46,760 bases of DNA from CAXPZW01 sp049594615 (lineage in GTDB: Bacteria > Bacteroidota > Bacteroidia > Flavobacteriales_D > Sanyastnellaceae), in assembly GCA_049594615.1 (NCBI GenBank), contig JBMYJR010000017.1, forward strand, positions 1-46,760, read 5' to 3'. A program made the position numbers and the translations under genes. Shown one piece after another: positions 15,946-25,204 of this stretch. How positions within the stretch are numbered: position 1 is the stretch's first letter; the number at the start of each line of letters is the position of its first letter. The notes below the pieces were generated by a model. It was not told the DNA's origin, did not search any database, and worked only from the letters and a program-made list of their open reading frames with translations.

Positions 15946-15981
15946 GTGGTAGAATGTGGGAGATCATGTCAAATCGTGGGA
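15946..15981 (+). promoter_or_regulatory. Probable MraZ operator (10-bp phased GTGGGA repeats)
   Basis: GTGGTA (15946), GTGGGA (15956), a degenerate ATGTCA (15966) and GTGGGA (15976) fall exactly 10 bases apart. MraZ proteins studied elsewhere bind TGGGN repeats separated by 5 bases upstream of mraZ and repress the dcw operon. The array ends 9 bases before the -10-like box, so binding would compete with RNA polymerase. Confidence 0.72.
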
Positions 15982-15990
15982 GATTAATCC

Positions 15991-15998
15991 TACCTTCG
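15991..15998 (+). promoter_or_regulatory. -10-like box of the dcw operon (TACCTTCG)
   Basis: TACCTTCG is one mismatch from TAnnTTTG and ends 18 bases before the mraZ ATG. No TTG stands 19 bases upstream; that interval is occupied by the GTGGGA repeats. Confidence 0.55.
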
Positions 15999-16016
15999 TA
16001 AAGCGATCGCAAAAGC

Positions 16017-16496
16017 ATGCTGAATCTTCTCGGAGAATACCGTTGTAAAGTCGACGCCAAAGGGCGTATGATGTTCCCCGCATCCCTGCGGAAGGAGCTC
16101 AGCGAGGTCTTGCACCACGGACTGGTCATCAACCGGGACATCTTCGAGCGCTGCATCGTCTTGTACCCCAAGCCTGAATGGGATCGGGTGAACAAGGAGA
16201 TGAGCAAGCTGAGCCGCTACAACCGCAAACACCAGCAATTCCAACGTCGGTTTATGATGGGCGCTTCGCAGGTGGGTGTAGACAATAGCGGCCGCCTTTT
16301 GCTCCCGGCCATGTTGCAGGAGCACGCCGGCATCGACCTGAAAGCCTCCAACGAGGTAGTCGTGTCTGCTATGGGCGAAAAGATTGAGGTGTGGAGCCTG
16401 GCGAATTACCAGGCCAAGATTGCTGAGGACGACAACTTCGATGAGTTGGCTGAGGAAATCGGCCGCGACATCGAGCAGCTCGGTCGCGAAGACTGA
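16017..16496 (+). CDS. mraZ: Transcriptional regulator MraZ
   Basis: A 159-residue MraZ. It has the two SpoVT/AbrB-like repeats, each with the DxxxR motif: DAKGRMMFPA (about 13-22) and DNSGRLLLPA (about 89-98). MraZ is a DNA-binding ring that represses its own dcw operon. It is first gene of the cluster; a matching operator lies at 15946-15981. rsmH starts one base after its stop. Confidence 0.97.
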   Translation: MLNLLGEYRCKVDAKGRMMFPASLRKELSEVLHHGLVINRDIFERCIVLYPKPEWDRVNKEMSKLSRYNRKHQQFQRRFMMGASQVGVDNSGRLLLPAMLQEHAGIDLKASNEVVVSAMGEKIEVWSLANYQAKIAEDDNFDELAEEIGRDIEQLGRED

Positions 16497-16497
16497 G

Positions 16498-17421
16498 ATG
16501 GAGGGAGCCTATCACATACCCGTGATGCTCCATGAGTCCGTGGAAGGATTGCAGATAGATCCAGACGGGATCTACGTGGACGCCACATTTGGCGGTGGCG
16601 GGCACAGCCTTGAAATACTGAATCGGTTGAAGTCGGGAAGACTGCTTGGTTTTGACCAAGATCCCGACGCACGGGCCAACGCCCCAGAGGACCCTCGCTT
16701 TACGTTTATCGCGGCCAATTTTCGCCACGCCCAGCGCTACTTACGCGCAGCAGGCGTGCGTCAGGTCGACGGCATTCTGGCGGACCTTGGGGTTTCTTCC
16801 CACCACTTTGACGCTCCTGAGCGCGGATTCTCGATCCGGTACGACGCCTCCTTGGACATGCGTATGGATCAGCAGAAATCCCAAACCGCCGCAGACATCG
16901 TCAATACGTATCCAGAAGAAAAGCTCGTTCATGTGTTGGCGGCCTACGGTGAAGTCAAATCCCCACGCAAAGTGGCAAATCGACTGATCCAAGCGCGAAA
17001 CAACAGCCCAATTGGTACCACGTTTGAATTGATCGACGCCCTGCGCCCGGTCACTCCCAGACAGAAAGAGTACCGGTTCCAGGCCCAAGTGTTCCAAGCC
17101 TTCCGCATGGAGGTCAATCAGGAACTCCAAGCTTTGGAAGCCTTGCTTGAACAAAGTACAGTGCTCATCAAGCCCGGTGGCCGGCTTGCCGTCATCACCT
17201 ACCACTCGCTGGAGGACCGCTTGGTGAAGCACTACCTGCGCACAGGAAACGCCGAAGGTAAACTGGAGAAAGATTTCTTCGGCAACCCCATTCGCCCGTT
17301 CCGTCCCACGCAGAGCAAGCCCATCATTCCAACCGAATCAGAATTGAACGCAAACAACCGCTCCCGAAGCGCCAAGCTCCGGGTGGCGGAACGCATAGAG
17401 TTACCTAAACAAGCGCGATGA
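16498..17421 (+). CDS. rsmH: 16S rRNA (cytosine-1402-N4)-methyltransferase
   Basis: A 307-residue RsmH (MraW), which methylates N4 of C1402 in the 30S decoding centre. The SAM motif is VDATFGGGGHS (27-37). Conserved stretches are ILADLGVSSHHFD, GFSIRYDASLDMRMD, EYRFQAQVFQAFRMEVNQEL and VITYHSLEDR. ATG 16498 follows the mraZ stop directly; the earlier frame opening lies inside mraZ. Overlaps ftsL by 4 bases. Confidence 0.97.
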   Translation: MEGAYHIPVMLHESVEGLQIDPDGIYVDATFGGGGHSLEILNRLKSGRLLGFDQDPDARANAPEDPRFTFIAANFRHAQRYLRAAGVRQVDGILADLGVSSHHFDAPERGFSIRYDASLDMRMDQQKSQTAADIVNTYPEEKLVHVLAAYGEVKSPRKVANRLIQARNNSPIGTTFELIDALRPVTPRQKEYRFQAQVFQAFRMEVNQELQALEALLEQSTVLIKPGGRLAVITYHSLEDRLVKHYLRTGNAEGKLEKDFFGNPIRPFRPTQSKPIIPTESELNANNRSRSAKLRVAERIELPKQAR

Positions 17422-17795
17422 ATCGCCTCAAGAACAACAACCAAAAAGCATCCGGCGCCAGCCACAAAGGCGCCGTGAGCCGCACTTTGAACGCCATGCT
17501 GAACGGGGAGTTCCTGACCCGTGCGGGCGTGCTGAAGCACTTGCGCTTCATCCTCTTTCTGGTGGGCTTGTTTGTGGTGTATATCTCCATCGGCTACTTC
17601 TTTGAAGGCACCCTGCGCGACCACGTCAAAACCAAGCAGCAGCTGGAAGAAGCCACCGCCCGGTACAACTCCACCATTTCTGAACTCGAAAACCGCAAGC
17701 AAGCCTCTGAGGTGCTGCGCCGCATCGACCAACTTGGTTTGGTAGAGCCCGAAGAACAACCCGCTGTATTCGCGCCTAAAACCGAGGAAGAGTGA
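17418..17795 (+). CDS. ftsL: Cell division protein FtsL
   Basis: A 125-residue bitopic protein. It has a basic cytoplasmic N-terminus, one membrane helix (FILFLVGLFVVYISIGYFF, about 45-63) and a periplasmic coiled coil (TKQQLEEATARYNSTISEL). FtsL sequences diverge widely; identification rests on topology and on position between rsmH and ftsI. It is expected to join FtsQ and an FtsB-like partner, not present in this cluster, to activate FtsWI. ATGA overlap upstream, GTGA overlap downstream. Confidence 0.9.
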   Translation: MNRLKNNNQKASGASHKGAVSRTLNAMLNGEFLTRAGVLKHLRFILFLVGLFVVYISIGYFFEGTLRDHVKTKQQLEEATARYNSTISELENRKQASEVLRRIDQLGLVEPEEQPAVFAPKTEEE

Positions 17796-19903
17796 AAAAC
17801 AAGAAGGAACTGTCGGTGCGCATTTGGGTCAGCTTTTCGGTGCTGGCGCTGGTGGCCTTTAGCATCATCGTCAAGACCTTCGTGATCCAGTTTGACTCGG
17901 ACTTGAGCGCCTCGCAAGACCACTTGCCCGCGATGCAAGCCCAGCTCCGCAGCATCGAACCTACCCGCGGCAACATCCTGAGCTCGGAGGGACGTCTGCT
18001 TGCAGCCTCGGTCCCCATGTACGAGATCCGCTGGGACGCCAAGACTCCGCGTGATATGAGCCTGATCATGAGTAAGCTCGACTCGCTCTGCGAAGGCATG
18101 TCGGCCATTTTTGGCCAACCCAAAGAGGTATATGCCCGCCGGTTTCAAGCAGCCATCAGCGACGGCAACCGCTACGCCCGCATTGAAAAAGACGTCACGT
18201 TCAACCAATTGGAACGCTTCAAGCAGCTGCCCATCGCCAAGATGAGCCGCTACAAGTCCGGCCTGATTGTAGACAAGCACAGCGAACGTCAAAAGCCCTT
18301 TGGCAAACTCGCCTCACGTACCGTTGGAATCTTCCGAGATAACAACCCAGTAGGCATTGAAGAAGCCTACCACGATATACTTGCAGGCGTCAGTGGACAG
18401 CAATGGCAAGAACGGATCGCAGGCAACACCTGGAAACCCGTCACCGAAGAGTTTGAGGTAGAACCCGTGGAAGGACTCGACGTGGTGGCCACCATTGACG
18501 TCAACATCCAAGACGCAGTGACCCACGCCTTGGAAGACAAACTCCAAGAGCAACAAGCCGCCTGGGGATGCATGATCGTCATGGAGGTGGAAACAGGCTA
18601 CATCCGAGCGATTTCGAACCTCGAACGGACCGAGGAGGGGAACTACATAGAGAAGTACAATTTTGCGATTGCCCATCGCGTAGAACCCGGCTCGACCTTC
18701 AAACTTCCGGTGATGATTGCCGCCATGGAAGATGGCATCATCCAAGGGTCGGACTCCATCGAAACCGGCAACGGCATCAAAGACTTCTACGGGCACGAAA
18801 CCAAGGATTCCAACTACGACAAAGGCGGACATGGCACTGGAACCGCTGCACAAGTATTCGCCTGGTCCTCGAATGTTGGGTTGGCAACCATTGTAGATGA
18901 GGGCTACAAAGACTCCAAGCAAGCTTTTCTTGACCGCCTGAAGCGCATTGGCGTTGCGGACCCCCTCCATGTTGAATTGAAAGGAGAGAATCCTCCCGAA
19001 GTCTACGCCAATGTTGGCGACGGTGCCTGGAGCGGCATATCCCATGTGCAAATGGCCATTGGCTACGAGTGCAAGCAAACTCCGCTGCAAACCCTAGCCC
19101 TGTACAACGCCATCGCCAACGACGGCGTCCGCGTCAAACCGCAATTCGCGCAAGCCTATGCACGCAACAACGAGGTGGTGCAAATCCTAGAGCCTCAAGT
19201 GATGCAAGAACAGGTGTGCACTCCAAGCACCCTGCAGCAAGCGCAACGCATGTTGGAAATGGTGTGTGAGCCTGAAGGCACGGCATACGCGGCCTTCAAA
19301 TCAGCACCGTACAAGGTTGCCGGCAAGACAGGGACGGCCAAAATGTACAACTACGACACCCGCACTTACTACAAGAGCCGGTACCGCGCGTCGTTTGCGG
19401 GCTACTTCCCCGCAGACGATCCAACATACTCCGCCATTGTGGTGATCCACGACCCGCGCAACGGATCGTACTACGGAAGCTCGGTGGCAGCACCCGTATT
19501 CCGTGAGGTGGCCGACCGCATCTACACCACCCGTGAAGAGCTGCTGCGTCCCACCGAAACCATCCTGGCCAAAGCCGCCAACCTCCCGGTGAGCCTCGAT
19601 GGCAAACGTCAAGCGCTGGAAGCGACCTACGCAGCCATGGGCATACCCACCAACGTGGGCACCGACGCGACTTGGGTCAACACCAGTACCAAAGCAACCC
19701 ACGTGGAACTCACCGGAAGAAGCACCCCGGAAGGACGCGTACCCAACGTCCAAGGTATGGGATTGCGCGATGCGCTTTACCTGCTTGAAAACGAAGGAAT
19801 CGAAGTGGTGGTCAGCGGATACGGGCGCGTGCGCTCACAATCACTGGCACCCGGAACTCACGTAGGCACAAACACCCGTATCTCACTCGAATTGGGATCA
19901 TGA
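17792..19903 (+). CDS. ftsI: Divisome transpeptidase FtsI (PBP3-type) with PASTA domain
   Basis: A 703-residue class B penicillin-binding protein that cross-links septal peptidoglycan. It has an N-terminal membrane anchor (about 9-33), a dimerisation/pedestal domain, then the transpeptidase with active-site STFK (S301), SSN (359-361) and KTGTAK (512-517). A PASTA domain covers about 648-702 (VPNVQGMGLRDALYLLENEG), usual for Bacteroidota FtsI but absent in E. coli. The start is GTG at 17792, overlapping the ftsL stop. Its stop overlaps murE by 4 bases. Confidence 0.96.
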   Translation: MKNKKELSVRIWVSFSVLALVAFSIIVKTFVIQFDSDLSASQDHLPAMQAQLRSIEPTRGNILSSEGRLLAASVPMYEIRWDAKTPRDMSLIMSKLDSLCEGMSAIFGQPKEVYARRFQAAISDGNRYARIEKDVTFNQLERFKQLPIAKMSRYKSGLIVDKHSERQKPFGKLASRTVGIFRDNNPVGIEEAYHDILAGVSGQQWQERIAGNTWKPVTEEFEVEPVEGLDVVATIDVNIQDAVTHALEDKLQEQQAAWGCMIVMEVETGYIRAISNLERTEEGNYIEKYNFAIAHRVEPGSTFKLPVMIAAMEDGIIQGSDSIETGNGIKDFYGHETKDSNYDKGGHGTGTAAQVFAWSSNVGLATIVDEGYKDSKQAFLDRLKRIGVADPLHVELKGENPPEVYANVGDGAWSGISHVQMAIGYECKQTPLQTLALYNAIANDGVRVKPQFAQAYARNNEVVQILEPQVMQEQVCTPSTLQQAQRMLEMVCEPEGTAYAAFKSAPYKVAGKTGTAKMYNYDTRTYYKSRYRASFAGYFPADDPTYSAIVVIHDPRNGSYYGSSVAAPVFREVADRIYTTREELLRPTETILAKAANLPVSLDGKRQALEATYAAMGIPTNVGTDATWVNTSTKATHVELTGRSTPEGRVPNVQGMGLRDALYLLENEGIEVVVSGYGRVRSQSLAPGTHVGTNTRISLELGS

Positions 19904-21363
19904 AGATACTGTCTGACATCCTGTATAGGACCCGCATTCAAGAGGTGGTGGGCTCGACCAACATTGCGGTCGAGCACATCACCTTTGATTCGCGCGAAGC
20001 CAAGCCCTACAGCCTTTTTGTGGCGGTACGTGGTGTACAGGTGGACGGCCACAACTACATCGCCAGCGCCGTGGAAAAAGGCGCCATTGCGGTGGTGTGT
20101 GAAGTGCTGCCTACCGAAACCCTGGACAGCGTGACCTATGTGCAAGTCGGCAATTCGGCCGAGGCACTTGGACTCATGGCTGCCAACTTCTACGACCATC
20201 CGTCCAAGCGGATCCAAGTCGTGGGCATCACCGGCACGAACGGCAAAACCACCACCACTACACTGTTGCACCGCATGTACCGCCAGTTTGGTGTCAAGTG
20301 CGGATTGATCAGCACGGTGGCCAACCGCATCAACGACCGGGTGATTCCTGCCACCCACACCACGCCAGACGCGTTGAGCATCCAGGCGCTGTTGGCAGAA
20401 ATGGTGGAACAAGGCTGCACACACTGCTTCATGGAAGCCAGCTCGCACGCCATCCACCAACACCGCACCACCGGCATCCACTACGCCGGAGCGGTGTTTA
20501 CCAACATCACACACGACCACCTTGACTACCACGGCAGCTTCAACGAGTACATCAAGGCCAAAAAGGCCCTGTTCGATCGTTTGCCTGCCGAGGCGTTTGC
20601 GCTGGTCAATGTGGACGATTCCCACGGGGAGATCATGGTACAAAACTGCAAAGCGCGTAAGCGCGCATTTGCCCTGCACTCGATGGCCGACTACAAGGCC
20701 AAAGTGCTGGAAAACCAGTTCTCCGGGCTGCATCTCAGCATGGACGGGCAAGACGTCTACAGCAAACTCATCGGCGGGTTCAACGCCTACAACTTGCTGA
20801 CCGTGTACGCGGTGTGCATGGAGCTGGGCATGGACAAAATGGACGCGCTCACCCACTTATCTACCCTGGACTCGGTGGACGGGCGGTTCGAATACTTCCG
20901 CACTCCAGGCGGCGTAACTGCAGTGGTGGACTACGCACATACCCCGGATGCCTTGAGCAATGTGCTGAGCACCATCGAAGACATCCGCACTGGCAACGAA
21001 CAAGTAATCACCGTTGTGGGCTGTGGCGGCGACCGCGACAAGACCAAGCGCCCCGAAATGGCGCGCATTGCCGCTGACAACTCGGACCGGGTGCTGCTCA
21101 CCAGCGACAACCCTCGTAGCGAAAAGCCCGAAGACATCCTCGCCGACATGCAAGCCGGTCTCGACCCTGTGCACGCCCGCAAAACCTTGAGCATCACCGA
21201 CCGTCGCGAAGCCATTCGCACTGCATGCGCCCTTTCTGAGCCGGGAGACATCATCCTGATTGCGGGTAAGGGCCACGAGAAATACCAAGAAATCGCCGGG
21301 GAACGCTTCCCCTTTGACGACCTCGAAGTGGTGCAGGAAACCTTGAAAACACTCGCAAAATAA
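19900..21363 (+). CDS. murE: UDP-MurNAc-tripeptide synthetase (meso-DAP type)
   Basis: A 487-residue Mur ligase adding the third residue of the peptidoglycan stem peptide. The ATP loop is TGTNGKTT (111-118). DNPR at 403-406 (TSDNPRSEKPEDI) is the motif that marks meso-diaminopimelate specificity rather than lysine, so the wall should be of the DAP type. Length is normal. The stop and the mraY start share one base (TAATG). Confidence 0.97.
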   Translation: MKILSDILYRTRIQEVVGSTNIAVEHITFDSREAKPYSLFVAVRGVQVDGHNYIASAVEKGAIAVVCEVLPTETLDSVTYVQVGNSAEALGLMAANFYDHPSKRIQVVGITGTNGKTTTTTLLHRMYRQFGVKCGLISTVANRINDRVIPATHTTPDALSIQALLAEMVEQGCTHCFMEASSHAIHQHRTTGIHYAGAVFTNITHDHLDYHGSFNEYIKAKKALFDRLPAEAFALVNVDDSHGEIMVQNCKARKRAFALHSMADYKAKVLENQFSGLHLSMDGQDVYSKLIGGFNAYNLLTVYAVCMELGMDKMDALTHLSTLDSVDGRFEYFRTPGGVTAVVDYAHTPDALSNVLSTIEDIRTGNEQVITVVGCGGDRDKTKRPEMARIAADNSDRVLLTSDNPRSEKPEDILADMQAGLDPVHARKTLSITDRREAIRTACALSEPGDIILIAGKGHEKYQEIAGERFPFDDLEVVQETLKTLAK

Positions 21364-22607
21364 TGCTGTACGCACTGTTTGAATACCTGCAAGAAAGTGC
21401 CGACTTCCCCGGAGCCGGCCTGTTTCAGTACCTCTCGTTCCGCGCGGGACTCAGCATCATTGTATCGCTGCTGATCTCGATGTGGCTAGGCAAGCGCATC
21501 ATCCGCTGGCTGCAACTCAAGCAGGTGGGTGAAATCGTGCGCGACCTGGGGCTGGAAGGCCAGATGGCCAAGCAAGGCACCCCCACCATGGGCGGCATTA
21601 TCATCTTGGCGGCCATCATCATCCCCACCCTGCTGCTGGCAGACTTGACCAACATCTACGTGCAAACCATGCTGGTAGCCACCGTATGGTTGGGTGCCAT
21701 TGGGTTCATCGACGACTACATCAAGGTCTTTAAAAAGAACAAGAAGGGCCTGGCCGGCAAGTTCAAAGTGATCGGACAAGTGGGCGTGGGCATCATTGTA
21801 GGGTCGATGCTCTACTTCTCTCCAGATGTAACCATCAAGGAAAAGGTCAGCGACAACCCAACGGTTCAAATTGAAAACGCCATCGAAAGCGCCCAAGGCA
21901 CCAACACCCCAGATTGGGTGGCCTCGGATGCACCCAAAACCACCATTCCATTTGCCAAGAACAACGAGTTCAACTACGAATGGTTGGTGGGCTGGATGGG
22001 CGACGGCGCCACCAATTACACCTGGTTGGCGTTTATCTTGGTGACCATCCTGATTGTCACGGCCGTATCCAACGGCGCCAATATGACCGACGGCCTGGAC
22101 GGCCTGGCCACGGGCACCTCCGCCATCATTGGTGTGACCTTAGGTGTGCTGGCCTATGTGAGCGGCAACTACATCTTCGCAGACTACCTCAACATCATGT
22201 ATATCCCCAGTTCGGGGGAGCTGGTGGTGTTCATCGCAGCCTTTGTAGGGGCTTGCATCGGATTCCTGTGGTTCAACGCCTTTCCCGCCCAAGTCTTCAT
22301 GGGCGACACCGGGAGTTTGGCGCTGGGTGGCATCATCGCCACGTTCGCCATTGCGATTCGTAAAGAGCTGCTGATTCCTGTGCTGTGCGGGATTTTCTTG
22401 ATCGAGAACCTGAGCGTAATGCTGCAGGTGAGCTACTTCAAGTACACCAAAAAGAAATACGGGGAGGGCAAGCGGATTTTCCGCATGGCGCCACTCCACC
22501 ACCACTACCAAAAGAAAAACATGCCAGAACCCAAGATTGTCGCGCGGTTCTGGATTGTGGGATTGATGCTGGCGGTGCTCACCATCGTCACCCTCAAAGT
22601 GCGCTAG
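21363..22607 (+). CDS. mraY: Phospho-MurNAc-pentapeptide transferase (lipid I synthase)
   Basis: A 414-residue polytopic membrane enzyme that moves phospho-MurNAc-pentapeptide to undecaprenyl phosphate. Conserved sites are KQGTPTMGG, IGFIDDYIKV (DDxxK), NGANMTDGLDGLA, FMGDTGSLALGG and the HHH loop (PLHHHYQKK). About 70 residues between helices (around SPDVTIKEKVSDNP to NNEFNYEWLVG) form an extracytoplasmic insert, which makes it longer than E. coli MraY (360); such inserts are usual in Bacteroidota. Coupled to murE. Confidence 0.97.
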   Translation: MLYALFEYLQESADFPGAGLFQYLSFRAGLSIIVSLLISMWLGKRIIRWLQLKQVGEIVRDLGLEGQMAKQGTPTMGGIIILAAIIIPTLLLADLTNIYVQTMLVATVWLGAIGFIDDYIKVFKKNKKGLAGKFKVIGQVGVGIIVGSMLYFSPDVTIKEKVSDNPTVQIENAIESAQGTNTPDWVASDAPKTTIPFAKNNEFNYEWLVGWMGDGATNYTWLAFILVTILIVTAVSNGANMTDGLDGLATGTSAIIGVTLGVLAYVSGNYIFADYLNIMYIPSSGELVVFIAAFVGACIGFLWFNAFPAQVFMGDTGSLALGGIIATFAIAIRKELLIPVLCGIFLIENLSVMLQVSYFKYTKKKYGEGKRIFRMAPLHHHYQKKNMPEPKIVARFWIVGLMLAVLTIVTLKVR

Positions 22608-22608
22608 C

Positions 22609-23958
22609 ATGACACAGAAGCTGGTCATTCTAGGCGGCGGCATCAGCGGAACCGGGGCAGCCATCCTGGGGAAGCAAAAAGGCTTCGAGGTGTTTCTCAG
22701 CGACCGTGGCACGCTGCGGGAGGAACACCAAAACGCTCTTGAACATCATGGCATCCGCTGGGAACAAGGCACCCACACTGAAGCGGAGATCCTGCAGGCA
22801 GACGAGGTAATCAAAAGCCCCGGGATTCCCGATTCAGCGCCACTGGTGGTGGCCTTGCGTGAACGCAGCATCCCGGTGATCTCGGAAATCGAGTTCGCGG
22901 GGCGCTACACCTCTGGCAAGACCATCTGCATCACCGGCAGCAACGGCAAAACCACGACCACTACGTGGATTTACCACATGCTGAAGAACGCCGGCGTAGA
23001 CGTGGCTCTTGCTGGAAACGTGGGCCACTCTTTTGCCGGACAACTGGCCGAAGGAGACCACGACTACTGGGTGTTGGAACTGAGCAGCTTTCAGCTCGAC
23101 GGGGTCTTTGACTTCAAGGCTGACATCGCTGTTCTGCTCAACATCACCCCCGACCACCTGGACCGCTACGGCGGCGTGTTCGACGCCTATGCAGATGCCA
23201 AACTGCGCATTGTTCGCAACCACACCGACACCGACGCCCTGGTCTACTGGGCCGATGACCCGGTGATTGCGCGCAAGCTTGATCAGGTACAGCCCCGTTC
23301 CAAGCGGTACCCGTTCTCGGCGCAAAACCCCGACTGGCCTACAGGCTGGGAAGGAGCCAAAGTGGAACACGAAAACCTGGTACTACAAACCAAAAACAAC
23401 TGTCTGACCATGTCTATCCATGACCTCGCCCTGCAGGGCAAACACAACTTGTTCAACTCCATGGCCACCGGCGTAACCGGCCGCATTCTGGAGCTGCGCA
23501 AAGAGGTGATCCGCGAAAGCCTCACCCACTTTGAAAATGTCGAACACCGCCTGGAATTTGTAGCACGCGTTGCCGGCATCACGTTCATCAACGACTCCAA
23601 GGCCACCAACATAAACTCCTCGTGGTATGCGTTGGAGTCTATGGAAGAAGGCGTCATCTGGATTGCTGGAGGCGTCGATAAAGGCAACGACTACAACGAA
23701 CTCATGCCCCTGATCGAAGGGCGCGTCAAAGCGCTGATTTGTCTGGGGAAAGACAACGCCAAACTGAAGAAGGCCTTCAAGGGCAAGATCGAGACCATCT
23801 TGGAAACCGAATCGGTGCGCGACGCCGTGCACCAGGCTTACGAACTCGGCTACAAGGGAGACACCGTGCTGCTCTCACCTGCCTGCGCCAGCTTCGACCT
23901 GTTTGAGAATTACGAGGACCGCGGCCGTCAATTCAAATCCGCTGTACGCGCCCTCTAA
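22609..23958 (+). CDS. murD: UDP-MurNAc-alanine:D-glutamate ligase
   Basis: A 449-residue cytoplasmic Mur ligase. It has an N-terminal Rossmann motif GGGISGTGAA (9-18), ATP loop GSNGKTTTTT (110-119), ELSSFQLD and ITPDHLDRYG, and the C-terminal DSKATNINS and LSPACASFD stretches specific to MurD. One base separates it from mraY; 28 bp follow before ftsW. Confidence 0.97.
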   Translation: MTQKLVILGGGISGTGAAILGKQKGFEVFLSDRGTLREEHQNALEHHGIRWEQGTHTEAEILQADEVIKSPGIPDSAPLVVALRERSIPVISEIEFAGRYTSGKTICITGSNGKTTTTTWIYHMLKNAGVDVALAGNVGHSFAGQLAEGDHDYWVLELSSFQLDGVFDFKADIAVLLNITPDHLDRYGGVFDAYADAKLRIVRNHTDTDALVYWADDPVIARKLDQVQPRSKRYPFSAQNPDWPTGWEGAKVEHENLVLQTKNNCLTMSIHDLALQGKHNLFNSMATGVTGRILELRKEVIRESLTHFENVEHRLEFVARVAGITFINDSKATNINSSWYALESMEEGVIWIAGGVDKGNDYNELMPLIEGRVKALICLGKDNAKLKKAFKGKIETILETESVRDAVHQAYELGYKGDTVLLSPACASFDLFENYEDRGRQFKSAVRAL

Positions 23959-23986
23959 CCCATAAGCGGCCCCAGGCCATTTATGC

Positions 23987-25204
23987 ATGAAAGCGTTGCT
24001 GAAACACATCGAAGGCGATAAGGTCATTTGGATGGTAGCCCTGCTGTTGAGCTTGGTGTCCATCTTGGCCGTGTACAGTTCCATTGGCTCGTTGGCCGTG
24101 AAGGAACACGCCACCACTTACAAGTACCTGATCAAGCACAGTGTGCTGTTGGCCATGGGATTTGGGGTGATGTTGGCGGTGCATCGTATCCCGTTCAAGT
24201 ACTTCAGTAAAATCTCCACCCTGCTGATTTGGGTGGCGGGCTTCATGCTGCTGTTTACCCTGCTCTTTGGAGCTGATGTGAACGAGGCCAAACGCTGGAT
24301 CAAAATCCCGTTCATCAACCTCACGTTCCAGACTTCGGATTTCGCCAAAATCGTGCTGATCACCTACGTGGCGCGCATGCTCAACCAAAAGCGCACCCAT
24401 CTACACGATTTCAAAAACGGCGTACGTCCCATCCTGGTGCCGATTATGGTGTATTGCGGTTTGATCCTGCCTGCTGACTTTTCGACAGCAGCCATGCTCG
24501 GGTTGATCTGCTTTGTGCTCATGTACCTTGGAGGAGTTCCGGTCAGACACCTCCTCAAGATCATGGGCCTCGGACTGGCCGCATTGGTATTGGTCTACGC
24601 CCTTGGCAAGGCCGCGCCCGATCTGATGCCGCGTTTTGACACGTGGACCCAACGCATCGACAACTTCTTCAACCCCGAGGAAGAAGGCAACTTCCAAGTC
24701 AACCTCGCCCAATACGCCATCCACGACGGAGGACTGCTTCCGGCCGGACCCGGCTCGGGCAATTCGCTCTACTTGCCTCACCCCTACTCGGACATGATCT
24801 ACGCGTTCATCATCCAAGAGTACGGCAGCATTTTGGGTGGTATTGGCGTGCTGCTCCTTTACCTGATATTCCTGTTCAGGAGCGTGCAGATCTCCTTCAA
24901 GTGCCCGCGCCATTTTGGTTCGATGCTGGCCTTGGGACTGAGCGTAATGTTGGTGCTGCAAGCTCTGATCAACATGGCGGTGGCGGTGAACCTTTTCCCC
25001 ACTACCGGCCAGCCGCTCCCACTGGTCAGCATGGGGGGAACCTCTACCCTGTTCACCTGTATTGCTGTGGGCATGATCCTGAGCGTGAGTCGCTCTGTAT
25101 TCAACCCTGAGAGTCTGGAAGTCACGGGCAACAATAGACCCAAGCATACCTCTGGCGATACCAACACCATCCGACCTTCCGACACCGAGTATGAAATCGC
25201 TTAA
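23987..25204 (+). CDS. ftsW: Septal peptidoglycan polymerase FtsW
   Basis: A 405-residue SEDS glycosyltransferase with about ten membrane helices. It polymerises lipid II together with FtsI. Conserved parts are AKRWIKIPFINLTFQTSDFAK-type (split around residue 105), LPHPYSDMIYAFIIQEYG and FPTTGQPLPLVSMGGTS. The loop GPGSGNSLYLPHPYSD appears one residue shorter than the usual GPGxSxQxxFLP form. The tail (after about 370) is hydrophilic. Overlaps murG by 14 bases. Confidence 0.95.
   Translation: MKALLKHIEGDKVIWMVALLLSLVSILAVYSSIGSLAVKEHATTYKYLIKHSVLLAMGFGVMLAVHRIPFKYFSKISTLLIWVAGFMLLFTLLFGADVNEAKRWIKIPFINLTFQTSDFAKIVLITYVARMLNQKRTHLHDFKNGVRPILVPIMVYCGLILPADFSTAAMLGLICFVLMYLGGVPVRHLLKIMGLGLAALVLVYALGKAAPDLMPRFDTWTQRIDNFFNPEEEGNFQVNLAQYAIHDGGLLPAGPGSGNSLYLPHPYSDMIYAFIIQEYGSILGGIGVLLLYLIFLFRSVQISFKCPRHFGSMLALGLSVMLVLQALINMAVAVNLFPTTGQPLPLVSMGGTSTLFTCIAVGMILSVSRSVFNPESLEVTGNNRPKHTSGDTNTIRPSDTEYEIA

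Noticed and set aside
19858..20856. 332-codon minus-strand ORF
   Set aside because: Antisense to murE; a shadow frame.
24700..24830. FtsW loop GPGSGNSLYLP that seems one residue short
   Set aside because: The rest of the protein is complete and loops at this site vary; not enough to suggest loss of function.
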